Assembly: GCA_905250125.1 (NCBI GenBank)
Contig: CAJNOL010000095.1
Location: 1-64,000, forward strand
Reading direction: 5' to 3'
DNA: 64,000 bases
Source: Rotaria sordida
Taxonomy: Eukaryota > Rotifera > Eurotatoria > Philodinida > Philodinidae
Shown: one piece after another, positions 24,340 to 36,942 of the stretch
Layout: every line of letters begins with the position of its first letter
Position numbering within the stretch: the stretch's first letter is position 1
Translations under genes and position numbers: made by a program
The notes under the pieces: generated by a model
What the model was told of the DNA's origin: nothing
Database searches by the model: none
What the model saw: only the letters and a program-made list of their open reading frames with translations

Positions 24340-27300
24340 TTAAACTGATGTTGAACATTCCATATACTTTGGATTAAACGATTGAAATGGGTATTTTCTT
24401 ATTTTATTACGAGAATCAATGTCGTTGGATAGTTCTTTCAATTCTTTTTTAAAAGTTTGATAATTTTGTAAATTCTGCGAATAATATCGATTACGTTCTA
24501 TTAAATGACTCCAATCTTCTAATAAACCAGGCATACGTAAACCAGTAATAACTGATAAAACTAATATTTGTGAATATGTTTGAATATTTTGCATTTCTTT
24601 GCCTTGTTGTAATTTAGCACCAATGAATCGAGGATCAGTCATATAATCACTTATTTGACCAACATGTTCATGTATACCTGTACTAGCAGCAATTAATTGT
24701 GATAAAACATCAATAAAATGTTGTAATGACGTAATACCTGAAATGCCAAGTTGTTTGCATATTTCATAAATAAAATTTCTAATATATGAATCATTAGGTA
24801 AATGATCATTTCCATTATCGATTGATAAATTATAATTGATCTTGAAAAAATTCTTAACATATTTTTGTATGATATTCCAATATGCATTGAGATCATGATA
24901 GATAGGATAAATTTTGTCCCATTCATCATCTGTTCTATCATTCTTATTTGGATACATTGATTTAGGAATAAAATTTGGTACTGTACGAAATTTATAATGA
25001 ATAGATATATAATCGCATACTTTAAGAAATTCATCATAATCAAATGCCCATATTCTATGTACTAAACCACCTTTGTTAACTAATGATAATGCAGCTAGAT
25101 AATTAATTGATACAGTATGATAAGTAAATGGTTTTATAAAAATTCTTAATGGATGATCAGCTGGTAAATGTTTACGTGATGCACTTACAAATGCGTTAGA
25201 TTCGATCATATGTGTAGAAATTAGATGATCACCTATTGTAATATATGCAAAGAATGATGAACGCCATACATATTTTGCATGATCCCAAAATTGATCATCT
25301 TTTTTAACTAAACGTGAATCATGAGACCAATAGATACCGATTATTTGAAAGTCTTTATCAAAATAAGCAGCAGCACCATAACGTTCAAATGGTTTTCGAA
25401 CAGAAAAAGTTGATAAACCAGTCATATCATTTACATAGACAGCATCATTTAAAAGTTTCCCTTCTGGTATACTATGACCAGACTGTTCTCGTTGTTCAAC
25501 TCTTTGAGTATAATGACATGCACATCCAGCAAAAGCTAATTGAGTCATAGCTTCATCAGATAACATATCTGTATAAACAACATTTGGTATTGGTAATGCA
25601 GGAAACATTTTTGAACGCCATGCAAGTGCTTGTTCAGGTGTATCAAATTCTATTAATGAATCACGAAAGCCCCATATGTTTTGATTTATTAACCAACGAA
25701 CCAAACGTCTCAATAGTGGTGAACTATTCGGTTGATCTTCATCCCAACTTGGTACAAATTTAGCCATGTCAATACGAAACATACCTAGATCGTGTGTTGG
25801 TAAATCTAATGGTGGTTGAATATCAATAGCACGTGGTGGAAATGAATTTGATTCGTTAATGGCAAGTTGCATTAGTAGCATTACTATTTTCGTGTAATTA
25901 TCTAATGCATTGTAACAATTTTGATCTCTTTCATTGAATTGATTGATATTCAAATTTGATAAAACCCATTGTCGTTCATTTTCATCGAATATTTCATTAG
26001 CAGATTTTGTTGAAACTAATGATTTTATAATCATATCTTTTTCGATTAAATGATCTAATTGTTGAGATTTATTATCATCTTGTGGATTATGTATAGTCGA
26101 TGAAAAATCTAACAAGTTATATAAATATACAATATGTATTTTAATGAAAAACTACGTGATAATTAATAATCAATAGAAAAATTTACCTGCTTTCTCTGAG
26201 TCATTATTATCAAATATAGGTGGTGCAAATCGTTCAGCTACAAATTGAATAACATCAAGAGATAGATCATGTCCTGGACAGTAGCGTGGTGGTCGTTTTG
26301 TTTTATCAAGATTGATAATATCTTCTTCGACACCATTCCAAACAATGATTTTATTTAAATCAGACCTTTCTGGCATAAAATTTTCAGGATTTTGAAATAT
26401 TGTCTTGTCACGATTTGCATTGACAATTGAACAATGAATAGGCGTATTTTCATAAATATTAATATTTTCATATTTCTTCTTAAATTTATTTTCAATTTCA
26501 TTAGCAATATCAAACGTAGCTAAAACATTTACCATTGGTACAACTTTATCGAGTCGTGCACATTCTTTAATAAAATTATGTGGATTTTTTCGAAATAAAT
26601 GAACATATTTATCTGGATTTGACCATAATCTTTCGATAACAGTTACTGCTAATTTAGATGGAGCAACACTTCCTGCAACACAAAATACCACTGTAATTAA
26701 TTTTAATACTTCAGATTTTGATTTTTGATTATCTGCTGCAATAAAAGCAGCATGTAATGCTGCTCCATCAATATATCGTGCAAATGCTTGAAGTAAAGTG
26801 TAATAACTTTTTAAAGTTTTTCGTTCGAAATAATGTCCAAATAATAAGAAATTGAACCAATTTGGAAAAAATATGAATGGTGTTTCAACACAATCAATAA
26901 AAGCAGCTCGTTCATTTTTTCTTAATTCACCATTCGTCGCTAAGTAAAACATCACTTCACCAACTGCTCGATATACAACATGTTTATTCGGTTGTCCATC
27001 AATTTTACGTGGTACAATTCTAGATAAATGAAGTTGTGCTTCAGAATTTGCCTCGAATAGATGATGAGGAAAGGCATGTAACCATTTAAAAATGATATGA
27101 CGACTTAATTTCATATTTGGATCATCTGATGAAAGAAATATAGTCGTTAAATCACAAAATGTTTCTTGAGACGAAGAAACTTTCCAGCCTAATGATTCTA
27201 AACCTTTACGCGGTGGAATATCTTGTATATATCGTTTTACTAATTCATACGAACCAACACCAATACCGTCACCAAATACAAAATATGGTAAATTGTAAAC

Positions 27301-28287
27301 TTTTACAAAATAATCTTCTAATACATGAAATAAAGCATGTGGATTAGGTGCATTCAGAATATATTCAATAAATGTTGCTAATTGTAAAAGTAAAAATTTA
27401 CAATACCAGATGTAATTTCTTCGAGTCATTGATGTTGTAATTAACTTTAATCTTATTGTTGCTGTAACATTACGAACATAGTCAGGAATTCTTTTGTTTG
27501 GAGTTATTTCTGAATTGGTATTTGACTGCTGTGTTGATGCCGATGAAGTTCGATAAGTAATACGACAATAAATGATCAATACAACGTAAATAGGCAAAGC
27601 AACAACGAATAAAACGAACAATCCAAGTATACCAAGTAAGAAATGATAAATTTTACGTAGAGATTTCGGGAAATTATCACCAAATCGAACGTAGTGAGGA
27701 ATAAATAAATCAGTTTGCATATGATACATTTGCGATTTTTCAATGAAATCTTGATAATTATTCACATCAATTCGATCTTCAAGTTTATATTTTGTCAAGA
27801 AAGTACATTTAGCTACAATATAAAGTAAAAATCCAAATGGTGCCGCTATATAAGTTGTTAAAAGAATTAGAGTAAAAATAATTCGTCCAAATGTCCATGA
27901 TCGATTGACGTAATATTTACCATTTGAATGATTTGTAATACTATAAGCAAAACTATATCCACTATAAAAATCATATACCATCCATCGACCGACCCATAAA
28001 TCCATAATATGCAAATGATAAATAGTACCAATGATTAATAATGGATCTTTCAATAAATCGAACCATCCAGATAATTGATAAACATCTAATAGTGTATTAT
28101 TTGAGTTTCGAAGAAATAATGTTTCCAATAATATTAATGTATACAAAAGTGATAAAAGAAAAGCTGATAAAAAAATCAAATATTTTGATAATTTATGAAA
28201 TGGTGCAAATATTAATGCGAGCCATCCTATAATGATAATATTGTTACAATTAAATAATTGATCAACTGTCCACGGAATGATGATCAT
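24340..28287 (-). CDS. ABA4-like / CYP74-like P450 / lipoxygenase fusion protein
   Basis: Two exons, 26187-28287 and 24340-26108, join in frame (AAA GCA G + AT) across a 78-bp GT-AG intron to give 1,289 aa. Residues 1-160 match ABA4-like DUF4281 membrane proteins: TVDQLF...GWLALIFAPF, then HLHIMDLWVGRWMVYDFYS and APFGFLLYIVAK. One more membrane segment lies near 211-240. Residues about 300-695 are a P450 close to the CYP74 clan: ECAR (ExxR, 575-578), NRDKTIFQNPENFMPER, and IVWNGVEE...RYCPGHD with heme cysteine 670. Residues about 740-1289 are a lipoxygenase without PLAT domain: HLISTHMIESNAFVSASR, HPLRIFIKPF, TGIHEHVGQ. Metal ligands: His995, His1180 and C-terminal Val1289 are kept; the first His is Ile990. 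It would make and rearrange lipid hydroperoxides at a membrane if active. Family calls are strong; the fused function is inferred. Confidence 0.88.
26109..26186 (-). other. 78-bp intron at the P450-lipoxygenase junction
   Basis: The donor is GTAAAT after AAAGCAG and the acceptor is TTGTTAG before ATTTTTCATCG. Removing it fuses the two long frames without shift. Reading through it gives KFFY and a stop, so an unspliced transcript would yield the ABA4-P450 part alone. Confidence 0.85.
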
Positions 28288-31200
28288 TATGAAGAATTAC
28301 TTTGAGTTATGTATCAAAGCGTGTGCAGTTTCTCGTTTTTGCTAATGAACAAAGTACATCTAAAAACAGAATTACAAAAAAAAAACGAATGACGAACAGA
28401 ATCTAGCTTTTCCTTTATCTTGATAGTAGGCGAAATTTTTTCATGTTAGTGGCAGATTCTGTACTTCTGGTGTTGAGTTTGAGTTATAGTCTTTTCTTCA
28501 GTTACACTCTCATACACATCCACTTAGGAGACATCAGTTTTTTTTCGATGTTTTTATAGTTTGGACATTTTTCCATGCCGATATTTTTTTTTCATCCTTT
28601 TTAAGGTCAAACTTCCGCAGACTGAGTTCTGAAAGATTCTGAAGATTGTATCTGTTCCAGCTTTCTGATGACATTAAATAGTAACATACAAACTTTTTAG
28701 AGCTCATTTTGCCATATTCCTATTTGACTATATTTGACGTGAAGTTACTCATTAGTGTTCGTTCAAAAGAGAAATACTAAGATTATGCCACAGTTTGACT
28801 CTTGTTTGGAGCATTTCATCACTTTTCATGTTTGTTTTCAATAAAAAGTATTCAAACGAGATAAAACTCGACATTCACTCTCTCAAAATGATTCAACATT
28901 AATACCATTCGATAGAGAATTGTATATAGCTTATGAAAAACTCTCATTAACTCTAAATAAAAGTTCGGTGTTGACAGTGTAAAAGAAAATTACTAAATGG
29001 AAAACAGAGTGTCGCATCTGAGATTCAAATTTTGCCGAGCGTTGTACCTTGGACAGACAAACAAAGATAAGCAAAAGTCTTAGAACAAAAATAATGTTAA
29101 CAAAAGAAGATAGCCCGTAGACTTTTCTGCAAATGTCTATACAGGTTTCGGCAGAATTCTTCCACTTGATAAAACTTATCTCTAGAACACTAATCAAATA
29201 CTCAATCAATTGTATTTGAAGTTATGTTTCGAGCTTCAATATTGTTTCAATCGTGAAGCTTTTTCATCTTCATTACTTTATATTAATCATGAAAATAATA
29301 TCTAGACATTACACGGGTTTTAACTTGTTCAGACAACCATGGAATACCCATAGTTGACACATTTTCGCGCTTTACGTAGCCATACATATGGACACTATCT
29401 TCAAGATGAAGGCTAACTCATCTCGACTAGAATCAAGTTCATATGTGGTACTTACCGATAACTATTCAAACTAAACCAAGTACGACTAATCGGACTTGTA
29501 TGTAATCGACTGATGAGGAACGAATTCTGCTAGTAATGGAAAATTCATATCTCATTCATTGAAAAACAGAATATTTTATGACAGAAAGTTCAAACATTGG
29601 TCTCTTAAATGAGACGTTGCGCAACAAAAAATTGTACTAGAAAAAAACGAAATATACGTGTTTCATCGTTCTACAGTACGGAATAAGTTTCATGCGCAAG
29701 AGGAGAAAAGATAATACACATAGTTGAACTAATATGACAGATTATTAGTATTAAATAACTGCAAAGGTCTAGGTCAATAGCTTAAACTATAGAGGAGAAA
29801 CTGTAACAATACTATCATGCACTATTTTATGTTTTTTTCCAATTACTTGATCTCATAAACTGCGATACAAAAATGTAGGAGAAAATTTTACTTTCGAGAT
29901 CTCTTTATGAAACGCACGTTAAAACAAAAAATATTTCCTATGCGAATATATTTTCATTTCTGTGAATGTCAATACAGGAAATAGAAAGGTTAGCAACAGA
30001 AAAAAAACCAGCTAAAAAAATTAAGTAACTGAAAAATTGATAAAATAGTGCGTGATAATATTATTACAATTTCTCATCGATAGTAAAAGGTATCGAGCCG
30101 AAACTTTGTAGCTACTTACCACTAAGTAGGTAATATCATCCAACCAAATTTCAAAAACTTTGTTTTTGTAGGGTATAAGAACAATGAGTTTTAAAATCGT
30201 TTCAGAACTTCTGGAACATATCTGAAAATGGCAGACGAGAAACACAACATACGTACAAAATAGAAGTATCAGAACGACATTTATTCTCTTCGTCTATCTG
30301 TCATCATGCTCTTTCATCTTAATATGACCGATTGGTCATTTTTCTCTCTTCTAAACACATAGTTCGATTATAAAGAAGCTAAATATAGAATAGATACAAG
30401 AAACTAAGAAATGTATCGCTTCAAAATAAAGAAATGGAATGATGATAAGCTATTGCAATGTAATAGATTATCATGTTTATGTTCTTATTATGATATTAAC
30501 AAGACAAAACTCTGAAGAATGAGATTTAATGCCTTTTTTCTTCATGGCATAAAATCAGTAGACGAATGGATAAATATCAATGGGAAAAACAAATATCTAA
30601 ATATGTAGACGCCAGTGGTGTATTGAAACGATCATTAGCAAGAAAAAAAGAGGGAAATCTGCATCGAAATGATAGCATGGAAATAATATTCGTTGTTTTT
30701 CTGTTTCTGTCATAACTCTTGTTCTTGTACGAGACCGAATGGTACTTGTGTTTCAAGCACAATCATACGGATGGAAAATAGCTAATTAGAAAAGAGAAGA
30801 AAAAGATTCTACCTAATTCAAACACGTATACTAATGGTTATAAACGGTCGGAAAGATACATTATCACATTTATATGTTATCGTCAAGAAAAACAATTGCG
30901 ATGAGTCAAAACTTTCTAAATCGTTTTTCTTATGATGTACAGCGAATGTAAGAACGATAATGATGGAAGAAAAATGAATTCATTGAGAAATATTCATATT
31001 GATATCATCATCCTGAGTCAAACTTTTTTTTCATGTGCATAAAGAACTTGAATATCTTCTTGTTTCATTAGTTAATATTCTTACTCATGCACTTGAATTT
31101 TGCCCAAGTGTTAGTGTTTATTTGTTTAAGAGAATATAATGTGCTTGAATATTAGAGAAGTCTTTTTCTAATGGTTGATAATTATCTCCTCGATGTAAAT

Positions 31201-32472
31201 GTCAGTAGCTGTCAATTAGTTAACGTTGATAGTACATTAACAAACAACAATTCAAAAAAAATGAATAATGTAGTTGGTTTTTTTACAAGAATAACGTCAT
31301 ATCTGCCTTCACTTTAATGAATGTTAATCATATGTACAGTCACAATTAAAATATTGATTGTAAAATTTTGGTCGATTACTCTATTTTAACGAACTTATTA
31401 AAGATATGAGAGGAAAATTCAATCGTAAACAACCATTGAATGAACTTAAATTGTTCATTGAATAGACAGCAGATAAGTGGAGATTAATGTTTTGTTCTTG
31501 TTTCTATTGTTTTCAAGACAGAATTGTGCTTTTCAAATGATTGAACAATTAACAAATTATCTTTAGTCAAGAATTTCCAAATTTAGAAAAGTTTCATTCT
31601 CCATGTGATTCTGATTTGATCTATCAACTGTATTCAAACGCTAACAACAAGATTTGTTTTCTAAAAAGAAAGATCTATTCGAGAAGGTGAAAAAGTACGA
31701 AGCAGATGATTATTAGAATTTCATTCATAAGTTTATAGAACTTTTCATTTTGATATTTTTATCAGCGAATCAAAACTGGTTTATACATCATATCCCAAAA
31801 ATCACCTATCAAACACAAACGTTGATTATATCTATTGTGCTTTAATAACAAGAGCTGAAATTCTCTTTGGTGATAGAGAACAGCTTCAATTGACTGATGT
31901 ACAAAAAATTTGTTTTTTCCCGTACTTTGAAAGGTTCTTACGAGGAACAAAGAAAGTTCTTGAGCCTATATTTTGTTCAGTAGTAGTAGATCGTTAGAAT
32001 AAAACAACCTCTACAAAATTCATAATCTTGTTGTCTTATGATCGAATTATTGAATCTTTCGTGAATACTTTCTTCTAGGACTCTCTAGCGGCATTATAGA
32101 TCTCTATTAGAATTGTTTGTGTACTATGCTTCAGGATTTCCGTGTATAGTTTCTATTGAGTTGATAGCTTTGATCAGTATTCATTCATTTTTTTTTCAGA
32201 AGAATAGGAACTTCAAACTGTTTGCAATCACTGAACAAAAAATTAGCTTATGTGCTTAAAATGCATTGCACATGGATAATTTTTGTTTTCATGAGTGAAT
32301 TCTATGATGCCGTGTACGCTGTTTCGTACAAAAGAACGATCTGAAAGTGCGAATTTCGCTTTTAAAAAATATGGTTCATTCATACTTAAATGGAGAGCTA
32401 TGAATGATGCAAGACTTTCAAAGGATGGGTAATTGATATGTTCAAATTGCGAGTGTCACATTCTGTCTTATA

Positions 32473-32826
32473 CAGGGTGGCGCAAAAGTCACTTTACCCA
32501 AAAAAAATTGAATATCTCCTTTAGAGCTCAAGCAAATGAGCTGACTTTTCTATCAATGATAGAGGCATGTACAAGCTTTATATCCATAAAGGCATGCCTA
32601 GAGAGACTCTTTGTTAAGTATCGCTATTGACCTCAATAAGAAAAATTTTATTTTTTCACAGATAAAAAAAAACAGTATACTTAACAGAGGGTCTCTCTAG
32701 GCATGTCTTTATGGATATGAAACTTGAACACGCCTCTATTGTTGGTAAAAAAGTCAGCTCGTTTGCTCGAGCCGTGATGGAAATATTCAATTTTTATTTT
32801 GGTAAACTGACTTTTGGACCATCCGG
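32473..32826. mobile_element. Foldback MITE with TA target site, copy 1
   Basis: Starts with CAGGGTGGCGCAAAAGTCAC after TA and ends near GACTTTTGGACCATCCGG before TATA. Inside, a segment with GAGAGACTCTTTGTTAAGTAT is matched by its inverse ACTTAACAGAGGGTCTCTC, so most of it folds on itself. A TA flank and CAGGG ends suggest a Tc1/mariner-type mover. No coding region. Confidence 0.75.
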
Positions 32827-32830
32827 TATA

Positions 32831-33363
32831 TGGCCCAAAAGTCACGATACCACAAAAAAAATTAAATATCTCCGCTACCGCTCGAGCAAACGGACTAATT
32901 TTTTTACCAATAATAGAAGCATGTTCACGCTTTAAGCCCATACGGATAATATTAGAGAGAGCCTTTATAAAGTACCACTAATGATCTCAACAAGAAAAAT
33001 TTTACCTTTTCACAGATAGGATAGTAAACAATATACTTAACAGAGGATCTCTCTAGGCATGTCTTTAGGAATATAAAGCTTGAACACAACTCTATCATTG
33101 ATAAAAGAATCAGCCCGTTAGCTCAAGCCATAGTAGAGATACTCAATTTTTTTCGACAAAGCAACTTTTTTTTCTAACTGTGAAAAAGTAAATTTTTTTT
33201 GTTGAGGTCAATAGTGATACTTAACAAAGAGTCTCTCTAGGCATGCCTTTATGGATATAAAGCGTGAACATGTCTCTATCATTGATAAAAAATCAGCTCA
33301 TTTGCTTGGACTATAAAGAAGATATTCATTTTTTTTCGGTAAAGTGACTTTTGCGCCACCCTG
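32831..33363. mobile_element. Foldback MITE with TA target site, copy 2 in tandem
   Basis: Begins with a decayed end (TGGCCCAAAAGTCACGATACC) directly after the TATA junction and ends with GTGACTTTTGCGCCACCCTG before TATA. The outer ends of the pair (32473-32498 and 33338-33363) are perfect 26-bp inverted repeats. It has three internal copies of the GTCTCTCTAGGCATG core in mixed orientation. Confidence 0.75.
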
Positions 33364-34333
33364 TATATCGAATCGTTGATTTTTTATGGCTGTTTTACAA
33401 AAAAGACCTGAAAATCAGCATTTCGACCAAGGGTCCTGATTTTTTTCTTATGAAATTGAAACACATTAAAATTAATGTTTCTTTCATCATAAAAGTGTCA
33501 TTTCTCTGATTTTGTGATTCTCTGGTTTGTATTTTTTTTTTGAAGCATTGAGTCAAATTGTATAATATTTTTCTACTGTTATTGAAAAACAATTCCCTGG
33601 AAACACAAACTTATTATCAATGGATCTTTTAATGATAGAGTATATCATAAAAAATTTTAATTTATTCTTCAAGTCAACTTCATAATTAACAAAAGTTTGT
33701 TTTATTCTCATCACTTCTTTGTAGTTTAGTTATGTCTAAGATTGTCGATGTATTAATCGAAATAAAAGAGATAAATTTTCTTCTGATTATTTCTTTTTTA
33801 GGAAAATAACAAATTATTCTTTCGTCATACATTGCACTGTTTCCATGTTTGTTTCAGTTCTACATGAACAGAAAATTTTGTCCAGCCAAAAAAATCCAAA
33901 ACAATCTTCCATTGTACCTCAACTGTTGTATTAATTTCATATGAGAAGATGAACTGTATTTTTGACTTTTTTTTGTCACATTATTACTGGTTACATTGCG
34001 TCAAGCATTCGTTGTCGTGCAAGACAGACGTTTCTTTTCTTTCCCTTTGCATTTCATGAATCGTCAGCCGAAAAAGAAAAAATATATGACCTGCTCCATC
34101 CAATTTTTGTGTTGAATGAGAGTTTTTTTTTCGTTTCTCATGATCGTTTGAACCTGGTTTTTTTTCATTGGATGGTTTGACGAATAACGAAAGGCGAATT
34201 ATTGTTATGTGAAAAGAAATAACAATTCATAAATCCTAGAAACAAATTCTGGAAAATATACTTGCTATGAATAAAATATACTTCAGTTTATTCTAATTTG
34301 TAATCTTTAAAAATTCCTACAAGATCAATAAGA

Positions 34334-35539
34334 ATGAACCGTGATATACAGTTTATATTAGTTCCGACTTTGAGTATATTAATCACATTTACATTGTTTC
34401 ATTTTCTGAATGCAAAGAGAACAAGCGACTCATTATTCCAATACATCGTTGTTGATGACAAACATCGATATTATGTGTTTTGGTCTTATCTTATCAATAA
34501 GCGAAGTATGTATGTATAACAAATACCTTTGGTTTTTAATTATATATCGTTTATATAGATATAACGAGCTACGAAATTTTTGCCAACAAACATGATCAAA
34601 TAGTTCGAAATATTTATAATGGTTTCCAGTTTATTATCACTGTATTTGTATGTTGTTATGGTCTAAAAATATTGCATTACATTGTCCTTGGAATATTAAC
34701 AATAGCGAATGTATGGTTGTTAGATCGATTATGTGATGATATTCATTTATCATATAAAGTAGATGTATTTACTATTTATTTTCTTGTTTGGCAATTTGTT
34801 TGTCCTATTTATCAATGGTGTACTCATCAACTATCATGGCCTATTCTCATTGTTCATCAAGGATCAATGTGTTTACTAACAGCGATCATAGGATTCATAT
34901 GGCATGAAACTTTTTTTGATTATCAATCTTCAATAAGTATTGCCATATTTTGGTTTATAGCATTTTATGATGTGTAGGTCAACTTATTGTGAAGATGGAT
35001 AATTTTTCTTTCAGAATATCTATTGTTAGAAACTAAGAAATAAATCTAATAGAATCAATTTTTTTCTTCTTTTTCATAATAGTTTATTTATTTTTGATTA
35101 TTTATTCATATACAGATATGCATGTTTCCATCCTCGTGGTCGACTTCGTATTCAAAGTGAAAAAATGTCGGCAGAAATTTCAAAGTCAAAATGTTCAACA
35201 TTTCCACCTTTTTGTTTTTATTCACATGACATTGAAGATGAAATAGATGTGATGATAGAATTTCAAGTAATTGGTGGCGGCGATTTTATGAAATACAATT
35301 GGCTTCTTCTATGGTTGTTATCACCATTAGTATCATTCAAAATTCAACTGTATACTTTATTTGGTTTTATTATTTGTATACAGATCGGTATTTATCTAAC
35401 ACTATGGATTGGAACTCGTTTACAAGTGGAGACTATGCCGGGGACACCTATCCCTATCATTGTTATTTCAGCATATGCTATCATTATTGATGTTATTAAT
35501 CAAAACTCTAATGTAGATTGTGTGAAGATTATCGAATAA
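34334..35539 (+). CDS. PSEN: Divergent short presenilin-like intramembrane aspartyl protease
   Basis: Exons 34334-34505, 34559-34974 and 35116-35539 join in phase to about 336 aa; human presenilins are near 467. Multiple membrane helices follow a presenilin order: FILVPTLSILITFTLFHF (TM1), a middle set, then AFYDVYACFHPRGRLRI, matching presenilin VYDLxAVLCPxGPLR with the first catalytic Asp in YD. The second catalytic Asp lies in GGGDFMKYN (canonical GLGDF). The last part, IGIYLTLWIGTRL...MPGTPIPI, aligns with the presenilin PAL region, where LPALPISI is normal; here PAL is PGT. The large loop between TM6 and TM7 is cut to about 50 residues. Presenilin is the catalytic subunit of gamma-secretase, cleaving Notch and APP-type stubs. 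Family assignment is good; activity is uncertain because of the PAL change. A TAA overlaps AATAAATAAA, a likely polyadenylation signal. Confidence 0.82.
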
Positions 35540-36942
35540 ATAAAGGTTTTTTTTTTGTCTTGGAAATAAATTCATTTTGTTCGATTGTGAATATTATTCA
35601 TTGTATTTTTTGGAGGAGAAATATTGATTTTTGAAATAAAAATAAGTAAAACTGACTTTTGAAAGTATTTCTCTAGAACTCTAAAAATTCATCAAATAAA
35701 GTATATTCTCGATCAACACATAAGAATAGTTTACTAAAAATAAATCATCATTAATAATTTGATTACAATCGTTATTCAGTACTGTTTACTTTATGAGTAA
35801 TTTGTGAGGAAAACAAATACTATGGCAGTCAATCTTCCCTCAGTAGATTTGTCTAATTAGATACGCTATTACTTCTCGAGTTCTGTATATAACATATCAT
35901 ATATTCTAATACACTATTATACACTTTTTCAATATCTAATTAGTTCCTCTTTGTTATATATCAATCTACCTTCTTTCTTTTGAAGAAAATGTTTTTCTTG
36001 GAACAGAAACTCTATTAGACGTCAATAGTAAGATCTACTAATGCTTATATTCAATTTCAAAAATATTTTTACATTTAATGAAAAAATAATGTTGTAGTGA
36101 AAATCTTCGACGAGTTTCAATTAATATCATTTCTTTCATAAATAATATTTCTATTTATTCGTATCATCAATAGCAAATATATTAAAGAATTAAACAATCG
36201 TAATTTTACGTACAAATTGCGTGAGATTCAAAAGCCTTTTGTTTTCTAAATTAGTCATTTTTTTTCTAGTTGACACAGAACTAAGTTTTTGTAAAAGATT
36301 ATATTTCTCTTCTTTCAGGTCGAAAAATCAATTAAAAATAGCACCTAGTTAAATAGAAAATAAAAAGTCTATTTGATCAATGTTTAAACATATAATTCAT
36401 CGGAAATTTCCTACAAAAACATATATTTTGTCGTATAATGTAAATATTCTATCATAATGAAAGCGATTTGTCGTATCCAGATAGAATTAAATTTTCATAA
36501 TCTATAGAAAAATTTTAATTATTATCTCTTCAGCATCTTTTTTTGATAAAAATTTTTATACAAAAGTGACAGTTAACAATTATGTCGTTTATATATCATA
36601 ATTTCTTACGATGAAACTATTTATTGTAAATATTTCGAAATCTCAATAGGAAAAAATGAACCATAATAAAACACAATCTAATCAATATAATACATATACA
36701 AAGATTTTCATATTACGACTGTTTTTCTGATTGAACTAAACTCAAAAAATAATAATAATAAATTAATAAGTCTGACTTGAATAGATGTCACTGTATTATA
36801 TCGTAGAAAATCTGAACTTCGAGATTTGTTATTATGTTGACCAACGAGTTCAATTTCCTAACTTTCTTTAATAAAGACACTAGTAATTATTCATATTTTT
36901 CGAAAGTACAACAATTTGGTTGTCTATTCTATTCGATCAACA
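35540..36942 (+). other. Spacer before the DHX9 gene
   Basis: 1.4 kb of very AT-rich DNA holding the presenilin 3' end and presumably the DHX9 promoter. I see no other feature. Confidence 0.6.

Larger units (their letters stand above)
28288..34333. other. Divergent intergenic region
   Basis: About 6 kb between the start of the CYP-lipoxygenase gene (minus) and the presenilin gene (plus). Promoters of both must lie here. Apart from the foldback pair at 32473-33363 I see only AT-rich DNA and chance ORFs. Confidence 0.6.

Noticed and set aside
24693..25043. 116-codon ORF inside the lipoxygenase exon
   Set aside because: Shadow frame of the lipoxygenase coding sequence on the same strand.
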